A DNA stretch of 64,000 bases from Methylobacterium brachythecii (lineage in GTDB: Bacteria; Pseudomonadota; Alphaproteobacteria; Rhizobiales; Beijerinckiaceae): contig NZ_JACIDN010000002.1 in assembly GCF_014196345.1 (NCBI RefSeq), forward strand, positions 1-64,000, given 5' to 3'. Below are positions 18,122 through 27,420 of this stretch, one piece after another. Position 1 is the stretch's first letter, and each line of letters starts with the position of its first letter. A model generated the notes under the pieces. That model was given only the letters and a program-made list of their open reading frames with translations, searched no databases and was not told the origin of the DNA. A program made the translations under genes and the position numbers.

Positions 18122-19555
18122 ATGAACCACTCCGTTCAGCTCCACATCGCCGGCTCCTGGCGCGATGGCGGCGAGCGCGCGACGCTGCCCAACCTGAACC
18201 CCGCCACGGGCGAGACCCTCGGCCAGATCGCCGTCGCGACGCGGACCGATCTCGACGAGGCGCTCGAGGCCGCAGAGCGCGGCTTCGCGGCTTGGCGCAA
18301 GGTCTCGGCCTTCGAGCGCGCCAAGGTACTTCGCAAGGCCGCTGCGCTGATGCGCGAGCGTGCCGAGGACATCGCCCGCCTGCTCACCACCGAGCAGGGC
18401 AAACCCCTGGCAGAAGCACGCATCGAAACCGTCGTTGCCTCCGACGTGATGGAATGGTTCGCCGAAGAAGGGAGGCGCGCCTATGGCCGTGTGATCCCGG
18501 CGCGCGCCGATGGCGTGCTGCAGATCGTGGTGCGCGAGCCGGTCGGCCCGGTCGCTGCCTTCACGCCCTGGAATTTTCCGCTGAACCAGGCGGTTCGCAA
18601 GATCTCGGCCGCGCTCTGCACGGGCTGCTCGGTGATCCTCAAGGCTCCGGAAGACACGCCCGCGAGTTGCCGTGAACTCGTCCGCGTCTTCCTCGATGCC
18701 GGCGTGCCTGGGGATGCCCTCGGACTGGTCTTCGGAAATCCCGCCGAGATTTCCGAGTACCTGATCCCGCATCCCGTCATCCGGAAGATCTCGTTCACGG
18801 GCTCGGTCCCGGTCGGCAAGCAACTCGCCGCCCTGGCCGGTCAGCACATGAAGCGGGCGACGATGGAACTCGGCGGCCACGCCCCCGCGATCGTCTTCGA
18901 CGACGCCGACGTCGAGAAGGCGGTGACGCTGCTGAGCGCCAACAAATTTCGAAACGCCGGCCAGGTCTGCGTCTCGCCGACCCGCTTCTTCGTGCAAGAG
19001 CGCGTCTACGACCGCTTCGTCGACGGCTTCACCGAGGCCGCGCGGAATATTCGCGTCGGCAATGGCTTGGAGGATGGCACCACCATGGGCCCGCTCATCC
19101 ACGGCCGCCGCCTGGAGGCTGTCGAGGCTCTCGTCGCCGATGCTGAAGCGAAGGGCGCAAAGGTGCGCACCGGCGGCAAGCGCATCGGCAACCGCGGGAA
19201 CTTCTTCGAGCCGACCGTGCTCACCGAGGTTCCGCTCGACGCCCGCGCCATGAACGAGGAGCCCTTCGGCCCGATCGCGCTGATCAATCGCTTTCGCGAC
19301 GACGACGAGGCGTTGCGCGAGGCCAACCGTCTGCCCTTCGGACTCGCCTCCTACGCCTATACGCGCTCGTCCGAGCGGGCGACGCGGGTCTCGTCCGGCA
19401 TCGAAGCGGGGATGGTCTCGATCAACCACCACGGCATTGCGCTGCCTGAGACACCCTTCGGCGGAATACGGGATTCCGGTTATGGCAGCGAAGGAGGCTC
19501 CGAGGCCATCGAGGCCTATCTGACGACGAAATTCGTCACCCAGGCGAACTACTAG
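18122..19555 (+). CDS. gabD: NAD(P)-dependent succinate-semialdehyde dehydrogenase-like aldehyde dehydrogenase
   Basis: The 477-residue aldehyde dehydrogenase has catalytic Glu in [16 protein letters not shown] (near residue 246) and the nucleophilic Cys in [14 protein letters not shown] (near 280). The cofactor-site sequence [13 protein letters not shown] is also present. The overall pattern ([23 protein letters not shown]) fits the GabD/SSADH group, which oxidises succinate semialdehyde to succinate. Related semialdehydes cannot be excluded. It is separated from the amidotransferase gene by only about 70 bases. Confidence 0.88.
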   Translation: MNHSVQLHIAGSWRDGGERATLPNLNPATGETLGQIAVATRTDLDEALEAAERGFAAWRKVSAFERAKVLRKAAALMRERAEDIARLLTTEQGKPLAEARIETVVASDVMEWFAEEGRRAYGRVIPARADGVLQIVVREPVGPVAAFTPWNFPLNQAVRKISAALCTGCSVILKAPEDTPASCRELVRVFLDAGVPGDALGLVFGNPAEISEYLIPHPVIRKISFTGSVPVGKQLAALAGQHMKRATMELGGHAPAIVFDDADVEKAVTLLSANKFRNAGQVCVSPTRFFVQERVYDRFVDGFTEAARNIRVGNGLEDGTTMGPLIHGRRLEAVEALVADAEAKGAKVRTGGKRIGNRGNFFEPTVLTEVPLDARAMNEEPFGPIALINRFRDDDEALREANRLPFGLASYAYTRSSERATRVSSGIEAGMVSINHHGIALPETPFGGIRDSGYGSEGGSEAIEAYLTTKFVTQANY

Positions 19556-19858
19556 ACCGGGAACGCGGCCAATCCGAAGCCGTCGGTCTGGGATCGTCGA
19601 CGTCGAAGCCTCCCGACGCTTTCGGGATCCGCGGCCGCCTTGCAATGACGAGGCGACCGAGCCGCCGAGTGCCAACCAAGTCTCTCGAAGACAAACTCGG
19701 CCATTCCAAAGCTCGAGCATGAATCAGCCGTAAATTCTGTTTGGTCACCGCATGAACTTTCATTCACGCAACCTTCTGCCGATGCCTCGCGTTGCCGTCC
19801 GCAATTTCTAGACGCGAAGGACAGCTTGGTTCGCGAGCTGCTCCAAGGAGTGCTCGCA
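19556..19858. other. Intergenic region, no gene seen
   Basis: This stretch separates gabD from phaZ. It contains the phaZ ribosome-binding site AAGGAG at 19844-19849. No other supported feature was found. Confidence 0.5.
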
Positions 19859-21262
19859 ATGCTTTACCTCATGCATGAGGCGCGTAATCTCATGCTCGCT
19901 CCGATGCGGATGGCAGCGGAGGCGACGAAGCTGGCTTGCGAGAACGCCTTCCATCCACTGTCCTACGCGCCGAACCGCAACGTCATCTCGGCTGGCTGCG
20001 AGATGTTCGAGCGCACGACCCGATCCTATCCGAAGCCGGCCTTCGACCTGCCTGCGCCGGAGCGCATCGTTTGGGAGAAGCCGTTCTGCCGGGTGCTCGC
20101 TTTCGGCGACGACGCGAGCAAGCCGAAGATGCTGCTCGTCGCGCCGATGTCGGGCCACTACGCCACGCTCTTGCGCGGTACTGTCGCCGCCTTCGTCGAC
20201 ACCCATCAGGTCTTCATCACCGATTGGACGAATGCCCGCGAGGTTCCCCTCGCCGAGGGCGCTTTCGGCCTGTCGGATTACATCGATTATTGCATCGAGA
20301 TCTTCGAGGCGCTCGGCCCGGACCTGAACGTCACCGCGGTGTGCCAGCCCTCTGTCCCGGTCGTGGCGGCCATTGCGCGCATGGAAGAAGACGGCAACCC
20401 GCTCGCTCCACGCTCTGCTGTATTGATCGGCGGCCCGATCGACACGCGTTGTTCGCCGACGTCCGTGAACGCGATGGCGCAGGAGAAGGGTATCCGCTGG
20501 TTCGAGCAGAACTGTATCCAGAGCGTACCGCACGGCTATCGCGGCGCGAGCCGGTCCGTCTATCCGGGCTTCATGCAGCTCGTCGGCTTCATGAGCATGA
20601 ACCCCGAGCGCCATTCCGGCTCGCACTGGGACATGTTCGACCACCTCGTCGCGGGCGACGGTGAATCCGCCGAAAAGCATCGCCGGTTCTACGACGAGTA
20701 TCTCGCGGTGATGGACCTCACCGCCGAGTTCTACCTCGAAACCGTCGAGAAGGTTTTCATCGAGCATGCCCTGCCGAAGGGCGAGCTCATGCATCACGAC
20801 CGGGTGGTCGACCTCGGCGCCATCCGTGAGTGCCGTCTGATGGCCATCGAAGGCGAGAAAGACGACATCACCGGCATCGGCCAGACTCGCGCGGTGCTCG
20901 ACCTCGCCGCGAACGTGCCGGCCGATCGTAAAGCCTATCATCTGCAGCCGGACGCCGGGCATTACGGCATCTTCAACGGCTCGCGCTTCCGCGCCGAGAT
21001 CGTCCCGCAGATCCTTGCCTTCACCGAAACCGATGCCAGCCGCCCGATCGTGGTCGCCGCCCGAGGCGCACACCAGATCATTCCTCAGGAGACCCGGAGC
21101 AGCCGATTCCGCGATGCGCAGTCGCATGCGGTGCGAAACGAGCATCGCCCGAGCGAACACCACTGGCATCGCGGCGTCACGGCCAATCGCAGTGCGCGAC
21201 GCATGAAGGACGGCGGTAGCGGAAAGCGTTCGACGATGGGGAAGGCTGTGCGAGCGAGCTAA
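19859..21262 (+). CDS. phaZ: Intracellular poly(3-hydroxybutyrate) depolymerase, copy 1
   Basis: The 467-residue enzyme mobilises intracellular PHB granules. The family's cysteine nucleophile sits in TAVCQPSVPVVAA; the likely acid and base are Asp in EGEKDDITGIGQ and His in GHYGIFNGSRF. HQVFITDWTNAREVP is diagnostic. ATG 19859 is chosen because AAGGAG lies 9 bases upstream; a TTG at 19826 is in frame without such a site. Compared with the paralogue at 44769, this copy has about 60 extra C-terminal residues rich in Arg, Lys, His and Ser, which may be a granule- or nucleic-acid-binding tail. Confidence 0.92.
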   Translation: MLYLMHEARNLMLAPMRMAAEATKLACENAFHPLSYAPNRNVISAGCEMFERTTRSYPKPAFDLPAPERIVWEKPFCRVLAFGDDASKPKMLLVAPMSGHYATLLRGTVAAFVDTHQVFITDWTNAREVPLAEGAFGLSDYIDYCIEIFEALGPDLNVTAVCQPSVPVVAAIARMEEDGNPLAPRSAVLIGGPIDTRCSPTSVNAMAQEKGIRWFEQNCIQSVPHGYRGASRSVYPGFMQLVGFMSMNPERHSGSHWDMFDHLVAGDGESAEKHRRFYDEYLAVMDLTAEFYLETVEKVFIEHALPKGELMHHDRVVDLGAIRECRLMAIEGEKDDITGIGQTRAVLDLAANVPADRKAYHLQPDAGHYGIFNGSRFRAEIVPQILAFTETDASRPIVVAARGAHQIIPQETRSSRFRDAQSHAVRNEHRPSEHHWHRGVTANRSARRMKDGGSGKRSTMGKAVRAS

Positions 21263-21267
21263 GCCGA

Positions 21268-21828
21268 TCAGTCGCCGGCCAAGCTATCTAAGTCGAGCAG
21301 GTCTCGCCGGCCTTCCAGCCGCAGCAGGAACTCCTTCGTCTGCAGGCCGCCGGCAAAGCCGGTCAGCTTGCCCGACGCACCGATTACGCGGTGGCATGGG
21401 GCTATGATCGAGATCGGATTCTTCCCATTGGCAGCGCCGACGGCTCGCACCGCAGCCGGGCTGCCGATCTGCCGTGCGATCTGGCCGTAGGACCGAGTCT
21501 CACCATAGGGGATCGTCAGCAGAGCCTGCCAGACCTGCTGCTGGAACGGGGTGCCTCGGAAGTCGAGCTCGAGAGAGAAAGCGCGACGCCGGCCAGCGAA
21601 GTATTCGGTCAGTTGCCGCTTGGCATCGGCCAGCACGGGATGTCCTGGGCTCTCATTGCCACTGCCGAGCCTGACCCGCAGCGGGTCGTCATTTTCCCAA
21701 AGCACCGCAGACAGCCCGCGCTCACACGCGACGAGCGTGAGTGCTCCGACGGGAGACGGCATCACCGCATGGACATAGGTCGCCACCGGCGCTTCGAAGG
21801 GCTGTGAGGGACTGGTTGCCATCAGCAT
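21268..21828 (-). CDS. ogt: Methylated-DNA--protein-cysteine S-methyltransferase
   Basis: The 186-residue suicide repair protein moves the methyl group of O6-methylguanine to its own cysteine. The C-terminal domain has GTPFQQQVWQALLTIPYGET, the arginine-finger region (VRAVGAANGKNP) and the acceptor motif IIAPCHRVIG. There is no Ada activator domain. GGGAG 8 bases before ATG 21828 supports this start; several upstream in-frame ATGs lack such a site. It is convergent with phaZ. Confidence 0.93.
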   Translation of the reverse strand: MLMATSPSQPFEAPVATYVHAVMPSPVGALTLVACERGLSAVLWENDDPLRVRLGSGNESPGHPVLADAKRQLTEYFAGRRRAFSLELDFRGTPFQQQVWQALLTIPYGETRSYGQIARQIGSPAAVRAVGAANGKNPISIIAPCHRVIGASGKLTGFAGGLQTKEFLLRLEGRRDLLDLDSLAGD

Positions 21829-22004
21829 CGCGCGATCTCCCGAACGCGTCATGTACTCCATCCGCGGGGTCGTTGCGCGATCCGGACCGAGCCATCGCCC
21901 GAATCCTCGGTTCTCTCAACACTGCTCTCTCTGACGAGATGATCGACTGCGGCTCTGGTGCTTCAGGCCGCCCGGTTCGCCTGGCGGGCTTTTATGTTGC
22001 GCGA

Positions 22005-22226
22005 TCAGCGCCACGGTAGGGCAACCGCGCTGCGAATGACCTGCGGCATGTACCAATGCAAACTCGGCATCTCACGGAAAAGCGCGTTGTTGAGCACGAA
22101 CACGTCAAGGGCGATAATGACGGTCAGCCCAGATGCAAACCCGAGAGCCATCCCGCTCAATCGATTGGGGTGATCGCGTTTGCGGACCGGCTCTTTATCG
22201 CGATCGTACATGTGAAGACTGAACAT
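22005..22226 (-). CDS. Small single-pass membrane protein, hypothetical
   Basis: The 73-residue product has a charged N-terminus (MYDRDKEPVRKRDHPNRLSG), one transmembrane helix (MALGFASGLTVIIALDVFVL) and a C-terminal tail. It resembles small hypothetical membrane proteins of Methylobacterium, but no named family is recognised. It is the last candidate gene before the island. Confidence 0.5.
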   Translation of the reverse strand: MFSLHMYDRDKEPVRKRDHPNRLSGMALGFASGLTVIIALDVFVLNNALFREMPSLHWYMPQVIRSAVALPWR

Positions 22227-22872
22227 GATCGCGCTTCTCTCATAACAGCGTCGAGTACGATTGTTTTCGTGGATTTATGTATTTTCTGTTAATTGCTATT
22301 ATTAATCGACAATTGTATTTGGCAAAAGCGACTACCGCCGCTCGATCGGCGCCCGTCCGATTGCCGACTGCACTGGAAGCCAGTTCGCCGGGCCAAATGC
22401 CGCGAGTTCCTAACCGCACCAATCATGCCGGGCGTGGCTCCTGCGAGTAGATGTTTTTCTTTGTACTGAAATGCCATCCATCCCAATCGCTAGGCAGATA
22501 GAGATGGATGGATTCGCCGAGACGACAGCAAGCCGCATTTTCGCGCCGAGTCGGAGGACGACCCAAGTAGCGAAGAAACAACGTTCACCCACGACGTCTG
22601 CGAAGCGCTCCGCGTAGAGTTTCCAGATGGCAACGTGATCCGGCGCGCCAGAGTGCTCGCATCATGCGAAACAGCTCAGAGTGGGGTGGCCCGAAACAAC
22701 GAACGGGGGCCAAAAGCTGAAACTGGAACCGCCAATTTCAACTCGCATCTGAAAAAATGATGCCGGTTGCGGGACTTGAGCTCGCGATTCACCGCTGAGT
22801 AGGCGAGAGCGCCCACAGGTTCGTATGACCCTGAGCGCATTCCACAAACCCGGTGCTAAGTACTTGAAGTTT
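22227..22872. other. Gene-poor, relatively AT-rich stretch
   Basis: Frames on both strands here are short and lack starts or recognisable content. Base composition is more AT-rich than the neighbourhood around 22240-22330. This was originally the sequence immediately downstream of the tRNA-Thr gene before the island integrated. Confidence 0.5.
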
Positions 22873-22918
22873 CTGGTGCCGCTTGAGGGATTCGAACCCC
22901 CGACCCCCTCATTACGAA
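22873..22918. repeat. attL: 46-bp copy of the tRNA-Thr 3' half
   Basis: These 46 bases are identical to 40202-40247 inside the tRNA-Thr gene, running from the CCA end through the T-arm into the anticodon loop. Beyond 22918 the match stops abruptly. It marks the distal end of the integrated island. Confidence 0.95.
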
Positions 22919-23035
22919 AAATGGCGTACATACACCCAGGCGTAGCCATAGACGCCATGATCTATTGATATCGCTTGTCTTTTCTACAATACCCTCTCAT
23001 TATTTTGCCAGAAATGATCGTGGATACACATTCAG

Positions 23036-23045
23036 TTGCACCCCC
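23036..23045 (+). repeat. TTGCACCCCC motif near attL (possible integrase arm site)
   Basis: The same 10 bases in the same orientation occur at 40136-40145 near attR, in similar context (ACACA...TTGCACCCCC). The distances are about 118 bases from attL and 57 bases from attR. A role as a recombinase arm-type site is inference. Confidence 0.4.
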
Positions 23046-23075
23046 ACTGCAGCCCCGGCAATCGAGAGAATAACT

Positions 23076-24305
23076 ATGGCGAGGCGCGCTTCCCCAGAGA
23101 ACGTCATTCGGCTGAACAAGACCGCGGTCGCGAACCTCGGGCTGCATCCCGGGCAATCAGAACGTGTCGTCTGGGACGCAGACCTGCCAGGCTTCGGCAT
23201 CCGACTTCGTGCCAGTGGGAACCGGAGTTGGGTAATCCGGCCACCGCGCGGGCACGGAAATTCAAAGCTTCACACGATTGGATCGGTCGATCTGATCGAT
23301 GCCACTACCGCTAGAGAAACCGCGAAGATCAGGCTTGCCGAGGCTGCACTCGGCGGCGACCCCACAACAGCACGCAAGGAGGCGAGAGCAAAGGCAGCGG
23401 TCACGATGGGCGGCTTGCTTGATAGGTACGTCGCAGCGAAGATCGACGCGGGACGGAGGCCGAGCACCATCGGGAATATGCGGCACCATCTCAAGGTTCA
23501 CTGGGCGACACTTCACGACCGTCCGCTCGGTAGCATCACCAGGGCTGAAATCGCCGAGCGTCACAAGGTCGTTGCCGAGAAGTACGGTCGCCAAGCTGCA
23601 GATCGCGCCCTTTCCATCTTGGGCACCTTCTTCGGTTGGAGCATGCGCGAGGGCCTTCTTGAGGCCAATCCGGCGGCGAATGTGAACAAGGCGACGGTTG
23701 CGACGAAGCGGGAGCGAGTTCTGTCGGAAGCGGAGGTGGCCGCAATCTGGCACGCCTGCCGCGAAGACGATTTTGGACGAATCGTTCGGCTACTGATGCT
23801 CACTGGCCAGCGCCGCGAGGAAGTCGCGGCCATGCTCTGGAGCGAACTCAATTTTCAGACAGCGACCTGGTCGATCCCGATCGGCAGGATGAAAAATCGC
23901 CGCGCCCATGAAGTCCCTCTTTCTCGGCCAGCGATGGAGATCCTCGCCAACGCTCCGGCGCGGGAAGGCCGCGATTTCGTGTTCGGAGACGGCAAGGGCC
24001 CCTTCTCAGGTTACAGCAAAGCGAAAGCTTCGCTGGACAAACGAGCAGGGATTGCGGTCAGCGCGTGGCGGCTTCATGACCTTCGACGTACCGCAACAAC
24101 TGGCATGAATGAGATCGGCATCCAGCCTCACATCGCTGACGCTGTGTTGAGCCATGTCTCGACGTTCAAGGCCGGCGTGGCAGGTATCTATAATAGAGCC
24201 ACATACGCAGAGCAGAAGCGCGCCGCCCTCGACAGCTGGGCGGATCATATTCTTGGGGTCACAACTCGGAGTCGAAATCCACAAACCGAGGTCGAGACCT
24301 CCTAA
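23076..24305 (+). CDS. int: Tyrosine recombinase/integrase of the island
   Basis: The 409-residue integrase has an N-terminal arm-binding domain of the DUF4102 type (WDADLPGFGIRLRASGNRSW), a core-binding SAM-like region (about 105-190), and a catalytic domain with Arg in LTGQRREEVAAM, HDLRRT near residue 334, His in LSHVS and Tyr in GIYNRATY near 371. All catalytic residues are present. It lies about 160 bases inside attL and very probably catalyses integration into the tRNA-Thr gene. GAGAGA precedes ATG 23076. Confidence 0.96.
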   Translation: MARRASPENVIRLNKTAVANLGLHPGQSERVVWDADLPGFGIRLRASGNRSWVIRPPRGHGNSKLHTIGSVDLIDATTARETAKIRLAEAALGGDPTTARKEARAKAAVTMGGLLDRYVAAKIDAGRRPSTIGNMRHHLKVHWATLHDRPLGSITRAEIAERHKVVAEKYGRQAADRALSILGTFFGWSMREGLLEANPAANVNKATVATKRERVLSEAEVAAIWHACREDDFGRIVRLLMLTGQRREEVAAMLWSELNFQTATWSIPIGRMKNRRAHEVPLSRPAMEILANAPAREGRDFVFGDGKGPFSGYSKAKASLDKRAGIAVSAWRLHDLRRTATTGMNEIGIQPHIADAVLSHVSTFKAGVAGIYNRATYAEQKRAALDSWADHILGVTTRSRNPQTEVETS

Positions 24306-24454
24306 CTCAGGGTTATAGACCATAACCATGGTTACGTATTACTGTTGCAAAAATGAATTATTCTTTGTCTTGCTTGCTAAGTTCTGCGAATGGACCTCGA
24401 CCTGCGGCACCAGATGCGCCATTCCGGTGGCAGCATCGCAGTTAGAGGATACGC

Positions 24455-24727
24455 ATGACGCCACTTGCAGACTTGCCGCCGGACGTTGCCCGGAGGCGCA
24501 TCATCGGCACTCGGGACGCTGCTGCGTTCTGCGGTCTATCGATTCCGACTTTCCGGCGCCTACACGATCGAAAGGCCATCCCCGCAGGAATACGGCTCTC
24601 CGAGCGTCGGCTGGGATGGCGCATCGGCGACTTGAGCGACTGGACGGACTGCCGGGCCGCTGGTCGTGAATGGCACGAGTACCGCGCTTCGCTCGCCGGC
24701 AACGACAATCTCATCAACAGCCGCTGA
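24455..24727 (+). CDS. AlpA-like excisionase/transcriptional regulator
   Basis: The 90-residue MerR-like winged helix-turn-helix protein of the AlpA type has GTRDAAAFCGLSIPTFRRLH (recognition helix), GIRLSERRLGWRIGDLSDW and a short tail. In related islands AlpA either activates integrase or acts as excisionase. Its position just after the integrase gene, in the same orientation, fits a role in excision. Confidence 0.85.
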   Translation: MTPLADLPPDVARRRIIGTRDAAAFCGLSIPTFRRLHDRKAIPAGIRLSERRLGWRIGDLSDWTDCRAAGREWHEYRASLAGNDNLINSR

Positions 24728-25044
24728 TCCGCTCAAGGTTCGTTCGCGAGCTCCGTTTCCGGGGGTTGCGCACGGCGGTCTTTGACATCGTGAATCGGAA
24801 CGGGCGTCGATCTGTCGAGCCAAGCCATTCCGTTGGTCTGAGACCGCCCCACGCGCAATGCACCGCGTACAAGATACGGTCTTGCGGCCAGCAGCAGGAA
24901 GATACAGTCGAACGGGGCGCAAGCTCGCGAGTGGCCAACTGGCTGACGCGATGGCAACGCTATCGTCTGTGGAGGCCATTGCTCGCTAGCGCTCCGACTG
25001 CTGAGGTGGGAGAGCTGATGTCGTCACAGATGGGGCTCCCTGCA
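24728..25044. other. Gap in the island, no gene seen
   Basis: A plus-strand frame is open across this stretch, but its translation is low-quality and it overlaps the convergent DUF6953 gene. I see no RNA, repeat or regulatory structure that I can support. Confidence 0.4.
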
Positions 25045-25314
25045 TCAATCCTGCATTCGACCTCCTGCGTCGTCTGATAGCCTTCTCCTCCAGCAGCGCT
25101 CACCGCGCTCCCAGACAACGTTGTCGTTGGTTAGTTTCCGGAATTCTTTCAGGACTTCCTTCGATATCGCGTGATTCCCTGCTTCGTTTTCATAGTAATG
25201 CGGCCTACCAAATAGCCTGACTATTTCGTCTACGACTTCCTCCTGATACAGATATTTTTTTCGGTCAAGCTGATTGACCATGTAGATTGCAACATCGGCA
25301 GCGTCAGTAGTCAT
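25045..25314 (-). CDS. DUF6953-like small protein
   Basis: The 89-residue protein (TTDAADVAIYMVNQLDRKKY, EVVDEIVRLFG, GNHAISKEVLKEFRKL, VVWERGERCWRRR) resembles DUF6953 proteins, which look like small winged-helix modules. Its ATG overlaps the stop of the upstream DUF2158 gene (ATGA). The local sequence is clearly less GC-rich than the host. The function is unknown. Confidence 0.7.
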   Translation of the reverse strand: MTTDAADVAIYMVNQLDRKKYLYQEEVVDEIVRLFGRPHYYENEAGNHAISKEVLKEFRKLTNDNVVWERGERCWRRRLSDDAGGRMQD

Positions 25315-25490
25315 TTCTTTTCTTCTTCCTTAAAGTACTGCAGGCTATCAGGCTGAAAATTCGCCTTGTTCGCTTTTGATCCAGTAAACCAAGCGCATTC
25401 GACGTAGTTGTTGTACAAAGCATTGACAGTCATCTTAGGACCACCAGACTTAAGCTGCACCAGTTCACCGACCTTGAAGTTGTTTGCCAC
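25311..25490 (-). CDS. DUF2158 (YodC-like) small protein
   Basis: The 59-residue protein has the YodC/DUF2158 pattern: FKVGELVQLKSGGPKMTV, then VECAWFTGSKANKANFQPDS. Start GTG 25490 has a perfect GGAGG 7 bases upstream; the frame continues further upstream without such a site. It forms a two-gene operon with the DUF6953 gene. The family is a small SH3-like beta barrel of unknown role, often found on mobile elements. Confidence 0.85.
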   Translation of the reverse strand: MANNFKVGELVQLKSGGPKMTVNALYNNYVECAWFTGSKANKANFQPDSLQYFKEEEKK

Positions 25491-25949
25491 TATAGTCCTC
25501 CATTTTTGATAGCGTCTACATATCACAGTAACGCAGGCAAAGATATAAGTGCGACGTGCGCCGAATCAAGCAAGCACGCGTGTGACTATATCCTTCGACT
25601 TATCCTTGTCGTTGCCGCCAACCTTTGCTAAAAAGGTGATGGTCCGTGGCCGTCATACGGGGACGAGTCCCGTCAATCATGGTGCAGATGCTGGTTCGGC
25701 TGGCATTCGTGCGGGCTCACAGGCGAGAGGCGGCACCGGTTCATCGGTTGCCCCTCTCGGCCGCCGCCGCAGATCTTCGATCCCTTGCGCGGAAACGTTC
25801 CCAAGGCGATTGTTATAGTTTGGCCGGAAATCCAACATACGTTGGAGAAAACCTGACTATCTGCGCATATGCCGAGACATCATCGGCTATTCCTTGGCGT
25901 CGATGACTGAGAGCGACGCGTGCTCCCGCCGGATGGCCGGAGCTGCAGC
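25491..25949. other. Gap in the island, no gene seen
   Basis: This divergent intergenic region lies between the DUF2158 and DUF6894 genes. Translations are poor on both strands. It probably carries the promoters of both. Confidence 0.4.
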
Positions 25950-26201
25950 GTGGATTATTTCTTTTTCGACATCCACGACGGTATCCACGTCACGGACAGT
26001 GTGGGTCAGAGGCTGCCTGATCTTGAGGCAGCGAAGATGGAAGCCGTGCGGATCGCCGGGGCTTTTGCAATGAGGCCCAGCATGATGGGCAGTAGCGGTG
26101 GAGCTGTCGTCGTCGTTATCCGCAATACCGCCAATTCGATCGTGATGACGGTTCGAATGGCATTCAACATCGATGCGCCGGAAAATCTCCGCAAGCCGTG
26201 A
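25950..26201 (+). CDS. DUF6894 family small protein
   Basis: The 83-residue protein starts at GTG 25950 with the family pattern VDYFFFDIHDGIHVTDSVGQ, then LPDLEAAKMEAVRIAG. It ends in a two-strand hairpin (VVVVIRNTANSIVMTVRMAF). Such small proteins are numerous in Methylobacterium and Bradyrhizobium, often in accessory regions. The function is unknown. It is convergent with the serine recombinase gene. Confidence 0.75.
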   Translation: MDYFFFDIHDGIHVTDSVGQRLPDLEAAKMEAVRIAGAFAMRPSMMGSSGGAVVVVIRNTANSIVMTVRMAFNIDAPENLRKP

Positions 26202-26205
26202 AGCT

Positions 26206-26829
26206 CTAGGCTGCCCTCTTAGCAATCTTGGCGACCGTCGCCCGGCTGCAGCCCGTGGCACTCTGGATCTGAGACCACGACATGCCGCGAGCGAGCATGT
26301 CCGCGATGCCGGCGTTGCGCTTGGCATCCTCCGGCCGGCCCTTGTAACGCCCTTCGGCCTTCGCCTTGGCCTGTCCCTCGGCCTGCCGGCGTCGCCGATC
26401 GTCGTAGTCTTTGCGCGCCACGGCCGCGAGCATATCCAGCATCATGGCGTTGATCGCTTCGAACATCCTGGCGGTGAAATCGTCCGGCTTGTCCGTCGCC
26501 ATCATCCACGACGTTGGGAGATCGAGTGCCACGACGCGCAACCGCCGCGCGGAGATCTCGGCCTTGAGCTTCTCCCAGTCGGCGGCTGACAGGCGAGAGA
26601 GGCGGTCCACTTGCTCGACAAGCAGGACGTCGCCAGGACGGGCATCCTTGAGCAACCGGAACAGCTCCGGCCGTGCCAGCGTCGAGCCGGACTCGTTCTC
26701 CACGTACCAGGCCGCGACATGCAGGCCCCGCTCGGCCGCGAAAGCCTCCAGTGCATCCCGAGCGCGGGTTGCGTCTTGCTCGGTCGTGGAAGCGCGAAGA
26801 TAGGCCCGGACGAACATGTGAACCGCCAT
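26206..26829 (-). CDS. Small serine recombinase (resolvase/invertase family)
   Basis: The 207-residue protein has the resolvase catalytic domain: Ser in YLRASTTEQD, Arg residues in LLVEQVDRLSRLS, and a long helix (FTARMFEAINAMMLDMLAAV). The C-terminal Hin-like helix-turn-helix (MSWSQIQSATGCSRATVAKI) follows. The size matches DNA invertases/resolvases. No inverted crossover sites were recognised around it, so its target (element resolution or inversion) is open. ATG 26817 is an alternative start. Confidence 0.92.
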   Translation of the reverse strand: MAVHMFVRAYLRASTTEQDATRARDALEAFAAERGLHVAAWYVENESGSTLARPELFRLLKDARPGDVLLVEQVDRLSRLSAADWEKLKAEISARRLRVVALDLPTSWMMATDKPDDFTARMFEAINAMMLDMLAAVARKDYDDRRRRQAEGQAKAKAEGRYKGRPEDAKRNAGIADMLARGMSWSQIQSATGCSRATVAKIAKRAA

Positions 26830-27000
26830 CGGTCTGGTTTGGATGGTTCATTGATATGTGGTCTGTTTTACATCGTCAAGCGGTATTTATTGAACCGGTC
26901 TCGAGCCGGTGCCGGCAAGGCATACCCAAATTGAACTAGCTATCGCGCCCTCTCGCCGGCTCGACGTCGAGATAGCAAGCCAGCGAGCAACCTCGACGTC

Positions 27001-27420
27001 ATGAAACCAAGCAACCTTGATACATCACGACAGGTCGGGCCGTGGGTGCCCGGCCTCGATCCGGCAGAGCTACGGGCGCGCCTTCGATCCCTGAGGGCAA
27101 TCGCCCGCCTGATCGCCGGGCCGCGCGGAGAGGCACTCGTTGAGCTGCTGCGCCAGGCCGAGTTCGATCCGGCTGTGTTGGTGCCCGCGGCCGATGCACT
27201 CGACGCACTTGGCTCGATCGATCGCCGGAAGATCCTGGCGAGCTACGCGGCGCTTGTGCGGCCGGTTTCTCCGGTATGGGGAACTCGCCGATCAGCTCGC
27301 CCCTTGATCTGGGCTACCGCGCTACCCGGAGTCCTGCTTGTCCCGCGCCCTCGCCGTCTCGATCGCCCTGGTACTCGCCGGATCTTCCGTCGCGATGGCG
27401 CAGGACAGCTCGCTGCGTGA
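27001..27420 (+). CDS. Hypothetical protein
   Basis: The 139-residue frame starts MKPSNLDTSRQVGPWVPGLD. A helical, Leu/Ala/Arg-rich part follows (ELRARLRSLRAIARLIAGPR, ALVELLRQAEFDPA) that looks like real coding sequence. After about residue 95 the translation becomes Arg/Pro-rich and overlaps the next gene's signal peptide in another frame, so the true C-terminus may be shorter in evolution. No family is recognised. Confidence 0.5.
   Translation: MKPSNLDTSRQVGPWVPGLDPAELRARLRSLRAIARLIAGPRGEALVELLRQAEFDPAVLVPAADALDALGSIDRRKILASYAALVRPVSPVWGTRRSARPLIWATALPGVLLVPRPRRLDRPGTRRIFRRDGAGQLAA

Noticed and set aside
17885-19720. 611-codon open frame on the minus strand opposite gabD
   Set aside because: High-GC antisense shadow: the plus-strand frame encodes a complete aldehyde dehydrogenase with all motifs, while the antisense translation has no recognisable domain.
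19808-21169. 453-codon minus-strand frame opposite phaZ
   Set aside because: The plus strand has the depolymerase catalytic pattern and a ribosome-binding site; the antisense frame has neither.
22873-22918. A second tRNA gene at the left end of the island
   Set aside because: Only the 3' half is present; the sequence diverges in the anticodon loop and no 5' half or acceptor stem exists.
24670-25077. 135-codon plus-strand frame after alpA
   Set aside because: Low-quality Arg/Ser-rich translation overlapping the 3' end of alpA and the convergent DUF6953 gene, with no ribosome-binding site.
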